The notes: generated by a model not told the origin, from the sequence alone. A stretch of DNA of 9,762 nucleotides from Flavobacteriaceae bacterium (GCA_002690085.1 NZDM01000070.1:1-9762), one strand, 5' to 3'; numbered from the stretch's first letter, positions 1-7,433 are shown. Numbers and translations: made by a program.

Positions 1-30
1 CTCTTTTTTAACCATTTTTAAGTGGGCTGT

Positions 31-140
31 AAAATCTCTCAACTTCTCTAAATCACGTAAGAAAAAGTTCGATAATTGGAGTACGTTGTGTACGATTTAT
101 CCTCAAAAATAATTTATTGTTTTTGGGGATTTATTTTTTT
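31..140. repeat. Dispersed repeat, copy 1 (pairs with 1030-1139)
   Basis: This stretch aligns without gaps to 1030-1139 at a constant offset of 999, with about 91 of 110 positions identical by hand count. The best-conserved core is 65-93, around AAGTTCGATAATTGGAGTAC, and the flanks do not align convincingly. The 3' part forms a terminator-like hairpin. The 5' part is open on both strands. The plus frame runs in from the window edge and ends at the TAA at 110-112. The minus frame reads VHNVLQLSNFFLRDLEKLR and runs off the left edge, but has no start codon beyond an in-frame ATG at 15-13. The minus strand also carries TATTTTTG (111-104), a match to the Bacteroidota -7 box. It may be a small RNA gene, a gene-end module or a mobile-element remnant; I cannot tell which. 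That the repeat exists is clear. Confidence 0.8.
99..139 (+). terminator. Hairpin plus T-run, probable intrinsic terminator (repeat copy 1)
   Basis: Positions 99-109 pair with 120-130 in an 11-bp stem with one G-U pair (103 with 126) and a 10-nt loop. A T-rich tract follows at 131-139. On the plus strand this is the classic layout of a Rho-independent terminator, and it would end a transcript entering from the left of the window. The TAA that closes the plus-strand open frame of the repeat sits at the start of the loop. Confidence 0.6.
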
Positions 141-165
141 TATATTAGTTGTAAATATTTAAACT

Positions 166-975
166 ATGAAAAAAATACTTTTTCTAAATCTCACATTTTT
201 ACTAATTTCTTGTAGTGGTAGTGATAATGATAACAACTATAACAATTCGGAAAATCCATTTAGCGGAGAATGGTCTGGAGTCTATAATGAAACAATTGAT
301 GAAGACGGAATAAGTTCAGGAACATGGCAAGGAACAGTTGCTCAGAATAACTTTAGTGGTGAGTATACAAGCTTGGAAAGCAACGAAACCAATACTTATT
401 CAGGGCTTGTTTCGGCTGATGGAGATACATCATTTACGGCAGGAAATACGACAGATGGTGCTATTTTTACTGGGATAATGTATGGAAATGAAGCTTCTGG
501 AGTTTTTGTTAATAATACCTCTACTCCTCCTGATTATGGTACTTGGAAGGGAACTAAAACAATTCCAGATAACAACTATGTATTTAACGAATTTGTTGGA
601 ACATGGCGTTTATTATCTGAGTCACAAGATGGTTTTGATTTGTTTTTGTCGGAGTGTCAACTTAAATCTACTATAGTTGTTTCTCCAACACTTCTTCTTA
701 TAAATGACTTTAATGACAGTTCATCTTGCGGATTTAACTCTTGTAGTATCTATAGCTTAGAAACATGGAATATTTCATATGATTCTGGTTCTACTGCAAT
801 AATTAATCAAACAAGTGATATAAATTTTTGTGGAGGAGAGGTTAATGATACAGATACGAACTTACAACTAACAGTCGATTTTGAAGTTATTGGAAATATA
901 ATAAATGTCAGTTATGATTACCCGAGTTCTGATGGCTCAACCTTGTTTGTTCAGAAAACTTACGAAAGGATTTAA
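166..975 (+). CDS. Lipoprotein with a C-terminal lipocalin-like region
   Basis: This is a 269-aa predicted lipoprotein of unknown function. The N-terminus is a type II signal peptide: MKK, a hydrophobic stretch, then lipobox LISC with the lipidated Cys at residue 16. The following GSDNDNN segment is Asp/Asn rich and resembles, imperfectly, the Bacteroidota surface-lipoprotein export signal, so it may face outward. Residues about 30-135 are Gly/Thr/Ser-rich beta-type sequence with recurring GxWxG motifs (GEWSG, GTWQG, GTWKG). Residues about 142-269 start with FVGTWRLLSE and look like the lipocalin-like domains common in flavobacterial lipoproteins. This part has four Cys (SEC, SSC, NSC and FCG contexts) that could form disulphides. 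The gene stands alone between the two repeat copies. The terminator of the downstream copy probably ends its transcript. No convincing promoter is seen upstream. Lipoprotein status is confident; the domain name is tentative. Confidence 0.85.
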   Translation: MKKILFLNLTFLLISCSGSDNDNNYNNSENPFSGEWSGVYNETIDEDGISSGTWQGTVAQNNFSGEYTSLESNETNTYSGLVSADGDTSFTAGNTTDGAIFTGIMYGNEASGVFVNNTSTPPDYGTWKGTKTIPDNNYVFNEFVGTWRLLSESQDGFDLFLSECQLKSTIVVSPTLLLINDFNDSSSCGFNSCSIYSLETWNISYDSGSTAIINQTSDINFCGGEVNDTDTNLQLTVDFEVIGNIINVSYDYPSSDGSTLFVQKTYERI

Positions 976-1029
976 AAAAACTATAAAGATAAAATTGAAT
1001 TATTGAGCCTTAATTACAAGCGCTGATTG

Positions 1030-1139
1030 AAAACCTCTTAATTTCTCTAAATCTTGTAGAAATAAGTTCGATAATTGGAGTACGTCGTGTACAAATTATC
1101 CCCAACTATAAATTATTATTCTTGGGGATATATTTTTTA
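1030..1139. repeat. Dispersed repeat, copy 2 (pairs with 31-140)
   Basis: This is the second copy, in the same orientation as the first, 54 nt after the lipoprotein stop and 39 nt before the next start codon. The minus frame that is open in copy 1 is also open here, reading VHDVLQLSNLFLQDLEKLR, then diverging and ending at a TAA (1002-1000). Several differences between the copies are silent in that frame, such as TTA/CTA Leu and AAG/AAA Lys, and others are mild (N/D, F/L, R/Q). In both copies an in-frame TAA comes just before this frame, so no start is available. The plus frame is bounded by TGA (1028-1030) and TAA (1109-1111), the latter at the same place as in copy 1. Coding versus structured-RNA origin is unresolved. 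Confidence 0.8.
1097..1139 (+). terminator. Hairpin plus T-run, probable intrinsic terminator (repeat copy 2)
   Basis: TATCCCCAA (1097-1105) pairs perfectly with TTGGGGATA (1122-1130) in a 9-bp stem with a 16-nt loop. ATATTTTTTAT follows. On the plus strand this is a good Rho-independent terminator candidate and the likely 3' end of the lipoprotein transcript. Just upstream, GATAATT (1070-1076) can pair with AATTATC (1094-1100). That arm overlaps the terminator arm by a few bases, so the two stems compete in part. Confidence 0.65.
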
Positions 1140-1178
1140 TCTTTATTTAATATTCTTGTTAAGTGATATTCTACAAAA

Positions 1179-1667
1179 ATGTTTCAAATTTCCAATAAGA
1201 TAAAAATTGAAAAAAGTGCAGATATGGTATGGGAACTTATTTCTTCCCCGGGCCACTTGAGTCAATTTCACCCTTTTTGCAAAGAAAATTATATATTAAA
1301 ATCTAAAAATGATATTATTTTAAAAGACCAACTAATTTACTTAAATGGTCTAACTTATTACAGAACTTTTACCGACTGGAAACCAATGATTGGATACAGA
1401 ATTAAAATTGGTAGTAAAAAAGGAAAAGAATCAGATGTTAAGTGGCAAATAATTGACAAGGGGGTATTTACTTACGTAAAAATCACAATTAAGCCCTACA
1501 CAAGCAGTAAAATACCTAAATTATTATATCCACTTTTTCATTACGCAGTCATAAGGCCAAAGCTCAAATCATATTTAAAATCAGTTCTCAGAGGCCTTGA
1601 ATATTATATGACTCACAATAAGCCAGTTCCACCAAACGAATTTGGAAATCATCCATGGTTTACCTAA
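1179..1667 (+). CDS. SRPBCC/START-fold family protein
   Basis: This is a 162-aa predicted cytosolic protein with no signal peptide or membrane segment. It opens with a strand like those of START/polyketide-cyclase-like folds (NKIKIEKSADMVWELISSPGH). The segment around the VWELISSPGHLSQFHPF pattern, at residues about 17-33, is the typical first helix pair of SRPBCC proteins. Beta-rich sequence and a long C-terminal helix (residues about 125-147) follow, and the protein ends in FGNHPWFT, a tail I associate with flavobacterial members. The fold binds hydrophobic ligands in many proteins, but nothing here identifies a ligand or reaction. The gene follows repeat copy 2 and ends before its own terminator-like hairpin, so it is probably monocistronic. 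TATTCTTG at 1151-1158 is one mismatch from the Bacteroidota -7 box and could be its promoter. Confidence 0.8.
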   Translation: MFQISNKIKIEKSADMVWELISSPGHLSQFHPFCKENYILKSKNDIILKDQLIYLNGLTYYRTFTDWKPMIGYRIKIGSKKGKESDVKWQIIDKGVFTYVKITIKPYTSSKIPKLLYPLFHYAVIRPKLKSYLKSVLRGLEYYMTHNKPVPPNEFGNHPWFT

Positions 1668-1699
1668 TAAATCAACTGCATTGGTTAATTATTTTGTGT

Positions 1700-1729
1700 G
1701 AAATAGGTATTATTAACACCCTATTTTTT
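1700..1729 (+). terminator. Terminator-like hairpin after the SRPBCC gene
   Basis: AAATAGG (1701-1707) pairs with CCTATTT (1720-1726) in a 7-bp stem with a 12-nt loop, and the T-run continues to 1729. It lies 33 nt after the SRPBCC stop codon and before the aconitase gene. That fits an intrinsic terminator separating the two transcripts. Confidence 0.5.
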
Positions 1730-1736
1730 AAATTTG
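1729..1736 (+). promoter_or_regulatory. Candidate -7 box for the aconitase gene
   Basis: TAAATTTG matches the Bacteroidota -7 consensus TAnnTTTG exactly and lies 29 nt before the acnB start codon. That would give a short leader. No TTG-type -33 element is found at the expected spacing, since the terminator hairpin occupies that position. This is therefore a single-element match in AT-rich DNA and is weak. Confidence 0.3.
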
Positions 1737-1765
1737 TAAAGACAATGTCCCCAATAACATAATTT

Positions 1766-4564
1766 ATGAGCGCATATCTTGAATATTTAAATGAAATTGA
1801 AGAGAGGAAAGGTCAAGATCTTGACCCTAAACCAATTGACAGTGCTGAATTGTTAAGTGAAGTTATTGAACAAATAAAAGACCCCAGTCACGAACACCGA
1901 AAAGACTCTCTCAACTTTTTTATATACAATGTCCTTCCTGGTACAACATCTGCGGCGGCTGTAAAAGCTAAATTCTTAAAAGATATAATTCTCGGTGAGG
2001 TATTATTGAATGAAATTCCACCCGATTTTGCATTTGAGCAATTGGCACATATGAAGGGTGGACCTTCAATCGAAGTCCTTTTGGATGTGGCTCTAGGTAA
2101 CGATATTTCAAAAGCATCAGCAGCAGCTGAGATCCTAAAAACACAAGTCTTTCTTTACGAGGCCGACACGGAACGCCTTGAAGCAGCATTTAGATCTGGT
2201 AACACCGTTGCTAAAAATATTATAGAGAGTTATGCCAAGGCTGAATTCTTTACAAAACTCCCTGATTTACCTGAAGAGATTAAACTTGTTACGTTCGTAG
2301 CTGGGATTGGAGATATTTCAACAGATTTATTGTCTCCTGGAAGTGATGCACATTCTAGATCCGATCGACAGCTACATGGACAGTCAATGTTTGAGCACAA
2401 CAAAGACCAGCAAAAAGCATTGTTAGAATTACAAGCCAAACACCCCGACAAACGCGTCATGCTGATTGCCGAAAAAGGCACCATGGGCGTAGGCTCATCA
2501 AGAATGTCAGGCGTTAATAACGTAGCCCTCTGGATTGGAAAAAAAGCAAGTAAATACATTCCATTTATAAATATAGCACCCGTTATTGCTGGTACCAATG
2601 GGGTGTCACCAATTTTTCTTACTACAGTTGGTGTGACTGGCGGTATAGGTTTGGATTTAAAAAACTGGAAGAAAAAGAAAGATGAAGACGGAAATCTGAT
2701 ACTCGATGAAAATGAAGAAGCTGTTTTAGAACAAGTTTACTCTGTAGATACCGGAACCGTTCTGACCATCAATACAAAAACCAAAAAACTTTACAATGGC
2801 GACGAGGAATTAATGGATGTTTCATCAGCATTTACCCCACAAAAAATAGAATTTATGAAAGCGGGGGGCTCTTATGCCATTGTGTTTGGTAAAAAACTAC
2901 AAGCCTTTGCTGCAAAAACTCTCGGAAAGACTGTGACTCCTGTTTTTGCGGCCTCAAAAGAAATTTCAATTGAAAATCAGGGACTCACAGCCGTAGAGAA
3001 AATTTTCAATAAAAATGCCGTAGGGACTTCAGGTGCCACACTTCACGCCGGGTCATATGTTAGGGTTGAAGTTAACATTGTAGGATCTCAAGATACCACA
3101 GGTTTGATGACCTCTCAAGAGTTGGAAATGATGGCAGCTACGGTAATTTCGCCAATTGTAGATGCAGGCTACCAATCAGGTTGCCATACAGCTTCAGTAT
3201 GGGACTTAAAATCGCAAGAAAATATCCCTAGATTGATGAAATTTATGAATGATTTTGGGCTGATAACTGCACGCCATCCAAAACACAAGTACCATCCTAT
3301 GACTGATGTAATTCACAAGGTATTGAATGACATCACCGTCGATGACTGGGCGATTATTATTGGAGGTGATTCTCACACCAGAATGTCCAAAGGTGTTGCT
3401 TTTGGGGCAGATTCTGGAACTGTGGCATTAGCTTTGGCAACTGGTGAAGCCTCAATGCCAATACCAGAATCCGTTAAGGTTACTTTTAAAGGTGCGATGA
3501 AACCGTATATGGATTTTCGGGATGTTGTACATGCAACACAATCCCAGATGCTAAAAAAATTCAATGGTGAAAATGTGTTCCAAGGCCGTATCATTGAGGT
3601 GCACATTGGAACCCTTCTTGCAGATCAGGCCTTTACATTTACAGACTGGACCGCAGAAATGAAAGCTAAAGCTTCTATTTGTATTTCTCAAGATGATACC
3701 CTTATTGAATCACTCAACATTGCCAAAGGGCGCATTCAAATAATGATTGATAAGGGGATGGACAATGAGGCTGGAGTTCTTCAAGGCCTAATAGATAGTG
3801 CCAATAGGCGAATCGATCAAATTAAATCTGGTAAAAAACCCCCGTTAACGCCTGATGAGAACGCAAAGTATTATGCTGAATTTGTAGTAGATTTAGACAT
3901 TATTGATGAGCCTATGATTGCTGATCCTGATGTCAATAACGAAGATGTTTCAAAACGCTACACCCATGACACTATCCGAGAGCTTTCTTATTATGGCGGA
4001 AAAAAACACATCGATTTAGGATTTGTTGGTTCATGCATGGTACACAAAGGGGACATCAAGATTGTTGCTAAAATGCTTAAAAATTTAGAAGCATACCATG
4101 GTAAAGTGGAGTTCAAAGCGCCGCTGGTAGTAACAGCGCCTACATACAACATTATTGACGAACTTAAAGAAGAAGGCGACTGGGAAATTCTTCAAAAATA
4201 TTCTGGTTTTGAATTTGATGATTCAGCGCCAAAAGGGACTGCACGAACGGAATATGACAATATTTTATATTTGGAACGTCCCGGTTGTAATCTCTGCATG
4301 GGCAATCAAGAGAAAGCTGAAAAAGGAGACAGTGTAATGGCGACCTCCACCCGTTTATTTCAAGGAAGAGTGGTCAAAGATTCGGATCGAAAAAAAGGCG
4401 AGTCATTATTGGCATCGACTCCAGTGGTGGTGCTCTCAGCAATTCTTGGCAGAACTCCTGAACTCGAGGAATATAAGGCCGCAATCAAAGGCATCAACCT
4501 TACACAATTTGCGCCACCAATCAAAAAAATGACTTCCAAGCCAGGGCACTTATTGTCTTATTAA
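1766..4564 (+). CDS. acnB: Aconitate hydratase B (AcnB type)
   Basis: This is a 932-aa cytosolic aconitase of the TCA cycle that interconverts citrate and isocitrate through cis-aconitate. E. coli AcnB also acts on 2-methylisocitrate; whether this one does is unknown. The order is that of AcnB: an alpha-helical HEAT-like N-terminus (about 1-165), the swivel domain (about 170-385, with DLLSPGSDAHSR and GTMGVGSSR), then the catalytic domains. Recognisable sites are SQDTTG (441-446), GCHTASVWD, GDSHTR (534-539) and the three Cys that should hold the 4Fe-4S cluster: Cys757 in GSCM, and Cys841 and Cys844 in GCNLCMGNQ. It is longer than E. coli AcnB (865 aa). Part of the difference is a charged stretch in the swivel domain around residues 297-330 and a longer gap between the first and second cluster Cys. 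The frame is intact. The SOUL gene follows after 18 nt. Confidence 0.96.
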   Translation: MSAYLEYLNEIEERKGQDLDPKPIDSAELLSEVIEQIKDPSHEHRKDSLNFFIYNVLPGTTSAAAVKAKFLKDIILGEVLLNEIPPDFAFEQLAHMKGGPSIEVLLDVALGNDISKASAAAEILKTQVFLYEADTERLEAAFRSGNTVAKNIIESYAKAEFFTKLPDLPEEIKLVTFVAGIGDISTDLLSPGSDAHSRSDRQLHGQSMFEHNKDQQKALLELQAKHPDKRVMLIAEKGTMGVGSSRMSGVNNVALWIGKKASKYIPFINIAPVIAGTNGVSPIFLTTVGVTGGIGLDLKNWKKKKDEDGNLILDENEEAVLEQVYSVDTGTVLTINTKTKKLYNGDEELMDVSSAFTPQKIEFMKAGGSYAIVFGKKLQAFAAKTLGKTVTPVFAASKEISIENQGLTAVEKIFNKNAVGTSGATLHAGSYVRVEVNIVGSQDTTGLMTSQELEMMAATVISPIVDAGYQSGCHTASVWDLKSQENIPRLMKFMNDFGLITARHPKHKYHPMTDVIHKVLNDITVDDWAIIIGGDSHTRMSKGVAFGADSGTVALALATGEASMPIPESVKVTFKGAMKPYMDFRDVVHATQSQMLKKFNGENVFQGRIIEVHIGTLLADQAFTFTDWTAEMKAKASICISQDDTLIESLNIAKGRIQIMIDKGMDNEAGVLQGLIDSANRRIDQIKSGKKPPLTPDENAKYYAEFVVDLDIIDEPMIADPDVNNEDVSKRYTHDTIRELSYYGGKKHIDLGFVGSCMVHKGDIKIVAKMLKNLEAYHGKVEFKAPLVVTAPTYNIIDELKEEGDWEILQKYSGFEFDDSAPKGTARTEYDNILYLERPGCNLCMGNQEKAEKGDSVMATSTRLFQGRVVKDSDRKKGESLLASTPVVVLSAILGRTPELEEYKAAIKGINLTQFAPPIKKMTSKPGHLLSY

Positions 4565-4582
4565 AGCTGTATTTTTTAAGCT

Positions 4583-5179
4583 ATGAAGCAAATTTTCTCA
4601 ATTCTAATCCTAATACTTGTAATCGGTTTTGTTGTTGTACAACTGTTTGCTTTAAAAAGCCAGTACAACATTGAAACACATGCTTTTACAGTGAAAAAAA
4701 AATACGATGCTTTCGAAATTCGCACCTATGAAAAAGCATTGTTTACAAGTGTGAAACTCCCCAACAACGGCTTCAAAGATGCAGCTTCCAATGGTTTTTC
4801 TGTTTTGGCGGGGTATATTTTTGGAGGTAATGATAAAAAAGAAAAAATAGCGATGACATCGCCTGTTAAAATGTCCATCCAAGATTCTATGACAATGCTT
4901 TTTATGGTGCCTCACAAATTCAAAAAAGAAACACTCCCCTTGCCCAATGACTCAAACATTGAATTTAAAGAAGAGGCAGAAAAAACAGTGGCTGCCATAG
5001 GCTTTGGGGGTTGGGCCAATGCTAAAAAAATAAACCGCTACAAAAAAGACCTTAGCGCCGCTTTGGATGCTAAGGATATTTCTTACAGTAATCGATTTTT
5101 CTTTCTTGGGTACAACGCACCCTACGAAGTTTTTAATCGTAAAAATGAGATTATCGTTGAACTGAAGAGCGAGAATTAA
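4583..5179 (+). CDS. SOUL-family haem-binding-type protein, membrane anchored
   Basis: This is a 198-aa protein of the SOUL/HEBP family. Residues 4-24 form one hydrophobic helix (ILILILVIGFVVVQLFAL), an uncleaved anchor or signal sequence, so the rest should lie in the periplasm. Family hallmarks are YDAFEIRTYEKA near the start of the domain, FSVLAGYIFGGN (about 71-82) and KIAMTSPV (88-95), followed by FMVPHKF. The domain fills the rest of the protein, with no truncation. Characterised eukaryotic relatives bind haem or tetrapyrroles; the bacterial members are poorly understood, so haem binding here is inferred from the family. The gene starts 18 nt after acnB with no terminator between, which suggests cotranscription. 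The next gene starts 26 nt downstream. Confidence 0.9.
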   Translation: MKQIFSILILILVIGFVVVQLFALKSQYNIETHAFTVKKKYDAFEIRTYEKALFTSVKLPNNGFKDAASNGFSVLAGYIFGGNDKKEKIAMTSPVKMSIQDSMTMLFMVPHKFKKETLPLPNDSNIEFKEEAEKTVAAIGFGGWANAKKINRYKKDLSAALDAKDISYSNRFFFLGYNAPYEVFNRKNEIIVELKSEN

Positions 5180-5205
5180 TAGCTCAAACCCTCGTATTCA
5201 ATCAT

Positions 5206-7413
5206 ATGAAAATTGAAAAAAAATTCCAACCATTTACTGTGCTTGTAAATAATTTTGGCTTTAATAAAAGTAATTCTTACTGTTTGAAAAAAATCAGCAT
5301 CAAATTATTATTATTTGGATTTTTCTCATTGTCAGCACAGGACACAAATTCAATTGAAAATATAATTTCTAAACTTTCCATTGAAGAAAAAATAGCAATG
5401 TGCCATGCGCAATCAAAATTTAGCTCATCAGGTGTTCCCAGATTAGGAATCCCAGAACTGTGGATGTCTGACGGACCTCACGGAATTCGCGCTGAAATGA
5501 ATTGGGACGATTGGCAATATGCAAATTGGAGCAATGATTATGTTACCGCTTTTCCAGCCTTGACCTGCTTAGCTGCTACATTTAACCCAGATTTATCTTT
5601 TGAATACGGCATCAATCTGGGCGAAGAAGCCAGATACCGGAAAAAAGATGTTTTGCTAGGTCCAGGCGTAAATATTTATCGCACTCCCTTGAACGGAAGG
5701 AACTTTGAATACATGGGAGAAGATCCATTTTTAGCAGCTAAAATGGTTGTGCCATATGTAAGAGGGGTTCAAGAAAATGGAGTTGCTGCATGTGTAAAAC
5801 ACTTTGCTTTAAATAATCAAGAGCAATGGCGTGGACACATAAATGTTGAAGTAAGCGATAGGGCGTTACATGAAATATATCTACCTGCTTTTAAGTCCGC
5901 AATTGTTGAGGGCAACGCATGGGCCATAATGGGGGCATACAACAAATTTCGTGGACAACACTGTTGCCATAATAAAATTTTACTAAATGGAATCCTTAAA
6001 GACTCATGGGGTTTTGATGGTGTTGTGATTTCAGATTGGGCAGGGACGCACAATACAAATGAAGCTATTTATAATGGATTAGATATTGAAATGGGCACAC
6101 CCTCAAACAAAAATAAATCGGTGAGATTTCCATACGACAGTAATTTTCTTGGGAATTCATTCCTAGATAAAATTATTAATGGGGAGGTGTCAGAGCGTGT
6201 TTTGAATGAAAAAGTTGCGAGAATTTTAAAACTCATGTTCAGAACCTCTTTGAACAAAAATAGACCCTATGGAAACATCAATTACGAAAGTCATTACAAA
6301 ACAGCTTATGATGTTGCAACAGAGGGAGTTGTACTATTAAAAAATTCAAACAATTTACTACCCATTGATATAAGTAAGAAAATTAGAATCGCCGTAATTG
6401 GTGAAAATGCAGAAAAAAAAATGAGCAGTGGTGGTGGTTCATCCGAACTGAAAGTAGACAAAGAAGTTTCTCCCTTATACGGCATTATAAAAGAGTTTAA
6501 TAATGCAACCATTGAGTATGCAAAGGGCTATAGTTCTGATGACAATCAAAACAATAGACAGTTAAAAAGCAAAGCTATTGCACTCGCAAAGGATGCTGAT
6601 GTTGTTTTGTTTATTGGAGGATTAAATAAAAACAGTTTTCAAGATTCCGAAGCTTCAGACAGAAAAGCGTTTAAACTGCCATATGGTCAACCTGAATTAA
6701 TAAAAGAGATATCAAAACACAACAAAAACATGGCGGTCATTTTAATAAGTGGAAATGCTGTAAAAACAAGTTGGAAATATGATGTGAAATCAATAGTTCA
6801 GTCTTGGTATTTAGGAAGTGAAGCTGGAAATGCAATTGCATCAATTTTAAGCGGAGAAATAAATCCATCTGGGAAATTACCTTTTTCATTTCCTGAAAAA
6901 TTAAGTGATAATGGGGCGCATCATTATGGTGAAATATCCTATCCAGGGAAAAATAATTCACAACTGTACAAAGAGGATATCTTAGTTGGTTACCGGTGGC
7001 ATGATACCAAAAATATTATTCCGAGTTTTTGTTTCGGTCACGGACTTTCATATACAACTTTTGAGTTATTCGATATAAATACTAATAAAAACAAATACCG
7101 CTTAAATGAAAAAATAAATGTGGCTTGTAAAGTTAGAAATATTGGAAATGTTGAAGGAAAAGAAGTCGTTCAAGTATATGTTGGAAAAGAAAACTCAAAA
7201 GTTAAAAGACCAAAAAAAGAACTAAAAGGCTTTAAAAAAGTTGAAGTTAATAGGAATGAATATGTTGAGGTAAATATCAATATCCCTGTAAAAGAGCTTG
7301 CTTATTATGATGAAAATATTGCTTCTTGGAAAATTGAAAAAGGGAATTACATCATTTATATTGGAAATAGTTCTAGGGCAATTGTCAAGGAAATTAAAAT
7401 TAAAATACTTTAA
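5206..7413 (+). CDS. GH3 glycosidase, beta-glucosidase-like, secreted
   Basis: This is a 735-aa retaining glycosidase of family GH3, most like beta-glucosidases that remove terminal glucose from oligosaccharides. The catalytic barrel covers about 48-345 and contains SDGPHGIR (88-95), GPGVNIYRTP, GRNFEYMGEDP, VKHFALNNQE (Lys198, His199) and VISDW, with Asp277 as the expected nucleophile. The alpha/beta sandwich (about 375-610) holds SEASDR, where Glu482 aligns with the acid/base of Thermotoga- and Kluyveromyces-type enzymes. A fibronectin-III-like domain (about 629-735) ends the protein. There is no PA14 insert. The start is doubtful. A normal signal peptide (KKISIKLLLFGFFSLSAQ, cleavage near Ala44) begins only at residue 28, after 26 atypical residues. 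TTG at 5284-5286 (residue 27) may be the true start, and a -7-like box lies just upstream of it. Exact sugar specificity cannot be read from sequence. Confidence 0.93.
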   Translation: MKIEKKFQPFTVLVNNFGFNKSNSYCLKKISIKLLLFGFFSLSAQDTNSIENIISKLSIEEKIAMCHAQSKFSSSGVPRLGIPELWMSDGPHGIRAEMNWDDWQYANWSNDYVTAFPALTCLAATFNPDLSFEYGINLGEEARYRKKDVLLGPGVNIYRTPLNGRNFEYMGEDPFLAAKMVVPYVRGVQENGVAACVKHFALNNQEQWRGHINVEVSDRALHEIYLPAFKSAIVEGNAWAIMGAYNKFRGQHCCHNKILLNGILKDSWGFDGVVISDWAGTHNTNEAIYNGLDIEMGTPSNKNKSVRFPYDSNFLGNSFLDKIINGEVSERVLNEKVARILKLMFRTSLNKNRPYGNINYESHYKTAYDVATEGVVLLKNSNNLLPIDISKKIRIAVIGENAEKKMSSGGGSSELKVDKEVSPLYGIIKEFNNATIEYAKGYSSDDNQNNRQLKSKAIALAKDADVVLFIGGLNKNSFQDSEASDRKAFKLPYGQPELIKEISKHNKNMAVILISGNAVKTSWKYDVKSIVQSWYLGSEAGNAIASILSGEINPSGKLPFSFPEKLSDNGAHHYGEISYPGKNNSQLYKEDILVGYRWHDTKNIIPSFCFGHGLSYTTFELFDINTNKNKYRLNEKINVACKVRNIGNVEGKEVVQVYVGKENSKVKRPKKELKGFKKVEVNRNEYVEVNINIPVKELAYYDENIASWKIEKGNYIIYIGNSSRAIVKEIKIKIL
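5250..5257 (+). promoter_or_regulatory. Candidate -7 box inside the 5' end of the first GH3 frame
   Basis: TAATTTTG matches the Bacteroidota -7 consensus TAnnTTTG. It lies 27 nt before the in-frame TTG at 5284, the point where the normal signal peptide begins. If active, it would let the glycosidase be expressed separately from acnB and the SOUL gene, with translation from TTG. No -33 TTG at the usual spacing is seen, so support is limited. Confidence 0.3.
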
Positions 7414-7433
7414 CCTTAAAGTATTATTATTTT
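7404..7433. terminator. Palindrome between convergent GH3 genes, possible bidirectional terminator
   Basis: AATACTTTAA (7404-7413) and TTAAAGTATT (7416-7425) form a perfect 10-bp inverted repeat around CC. The TAA stop of the plus-strand GH3 (7411-7413) lies in the left arm. A T-rich stretch follows on the plus side, and the minus side is also T-rich when read leftward. Next to it, TTTTAA (7430-7435) and TTAAAA (7440-7445) form a second, weaker stem. The stems are almost all A-T, so termination strength is uncertain, but the position between two gene ends fits a shared terminator. Confidence 0.5.

Noticed and set aside
65..76. tRNA T-loop-like GTTCGAT within the repeats
   Set aside because: The sequences on either side cannot form the 5-bp T stem, the base after the loop is A where C61 is required, and no acceptor or anticodon arm is found. 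It is not a tRNA or tRNA fragment.
482..676. 64-codon plus-strand frame overlapping the lipoprotein gene
   Set aside because: It is out of frame inside a gene with a clear lipobox and full-length frame. Its hydrophobic start arises from the shifted codons.
31..1139. Integron attC sites separating gene cassettes
   Set aside because: The gene-repeat-gene layout suggests this, but neither copy has paired RYYYAAC and GTTRRRY core sites, no third copy follows the SRPBCC gene, and no integrase is present.
2230..2598. 122-codon minus-strand open frame inside acnB
   Set aside because: It lies opposite the conserved swivel domain of aconitase and shows no recognisable domain. It is a by-product of the coding frame, as are the shorter frames at 1968-2189 and 3373-3606.
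4565..4582. AGCT repeat with T-run between acnB and the SOUL gene as a terminator
   Set aside because: Only a 4-bp self-complementary stem is available, and the T-run lies in the loop rather than after the stem, so it is not a convincing terminator.
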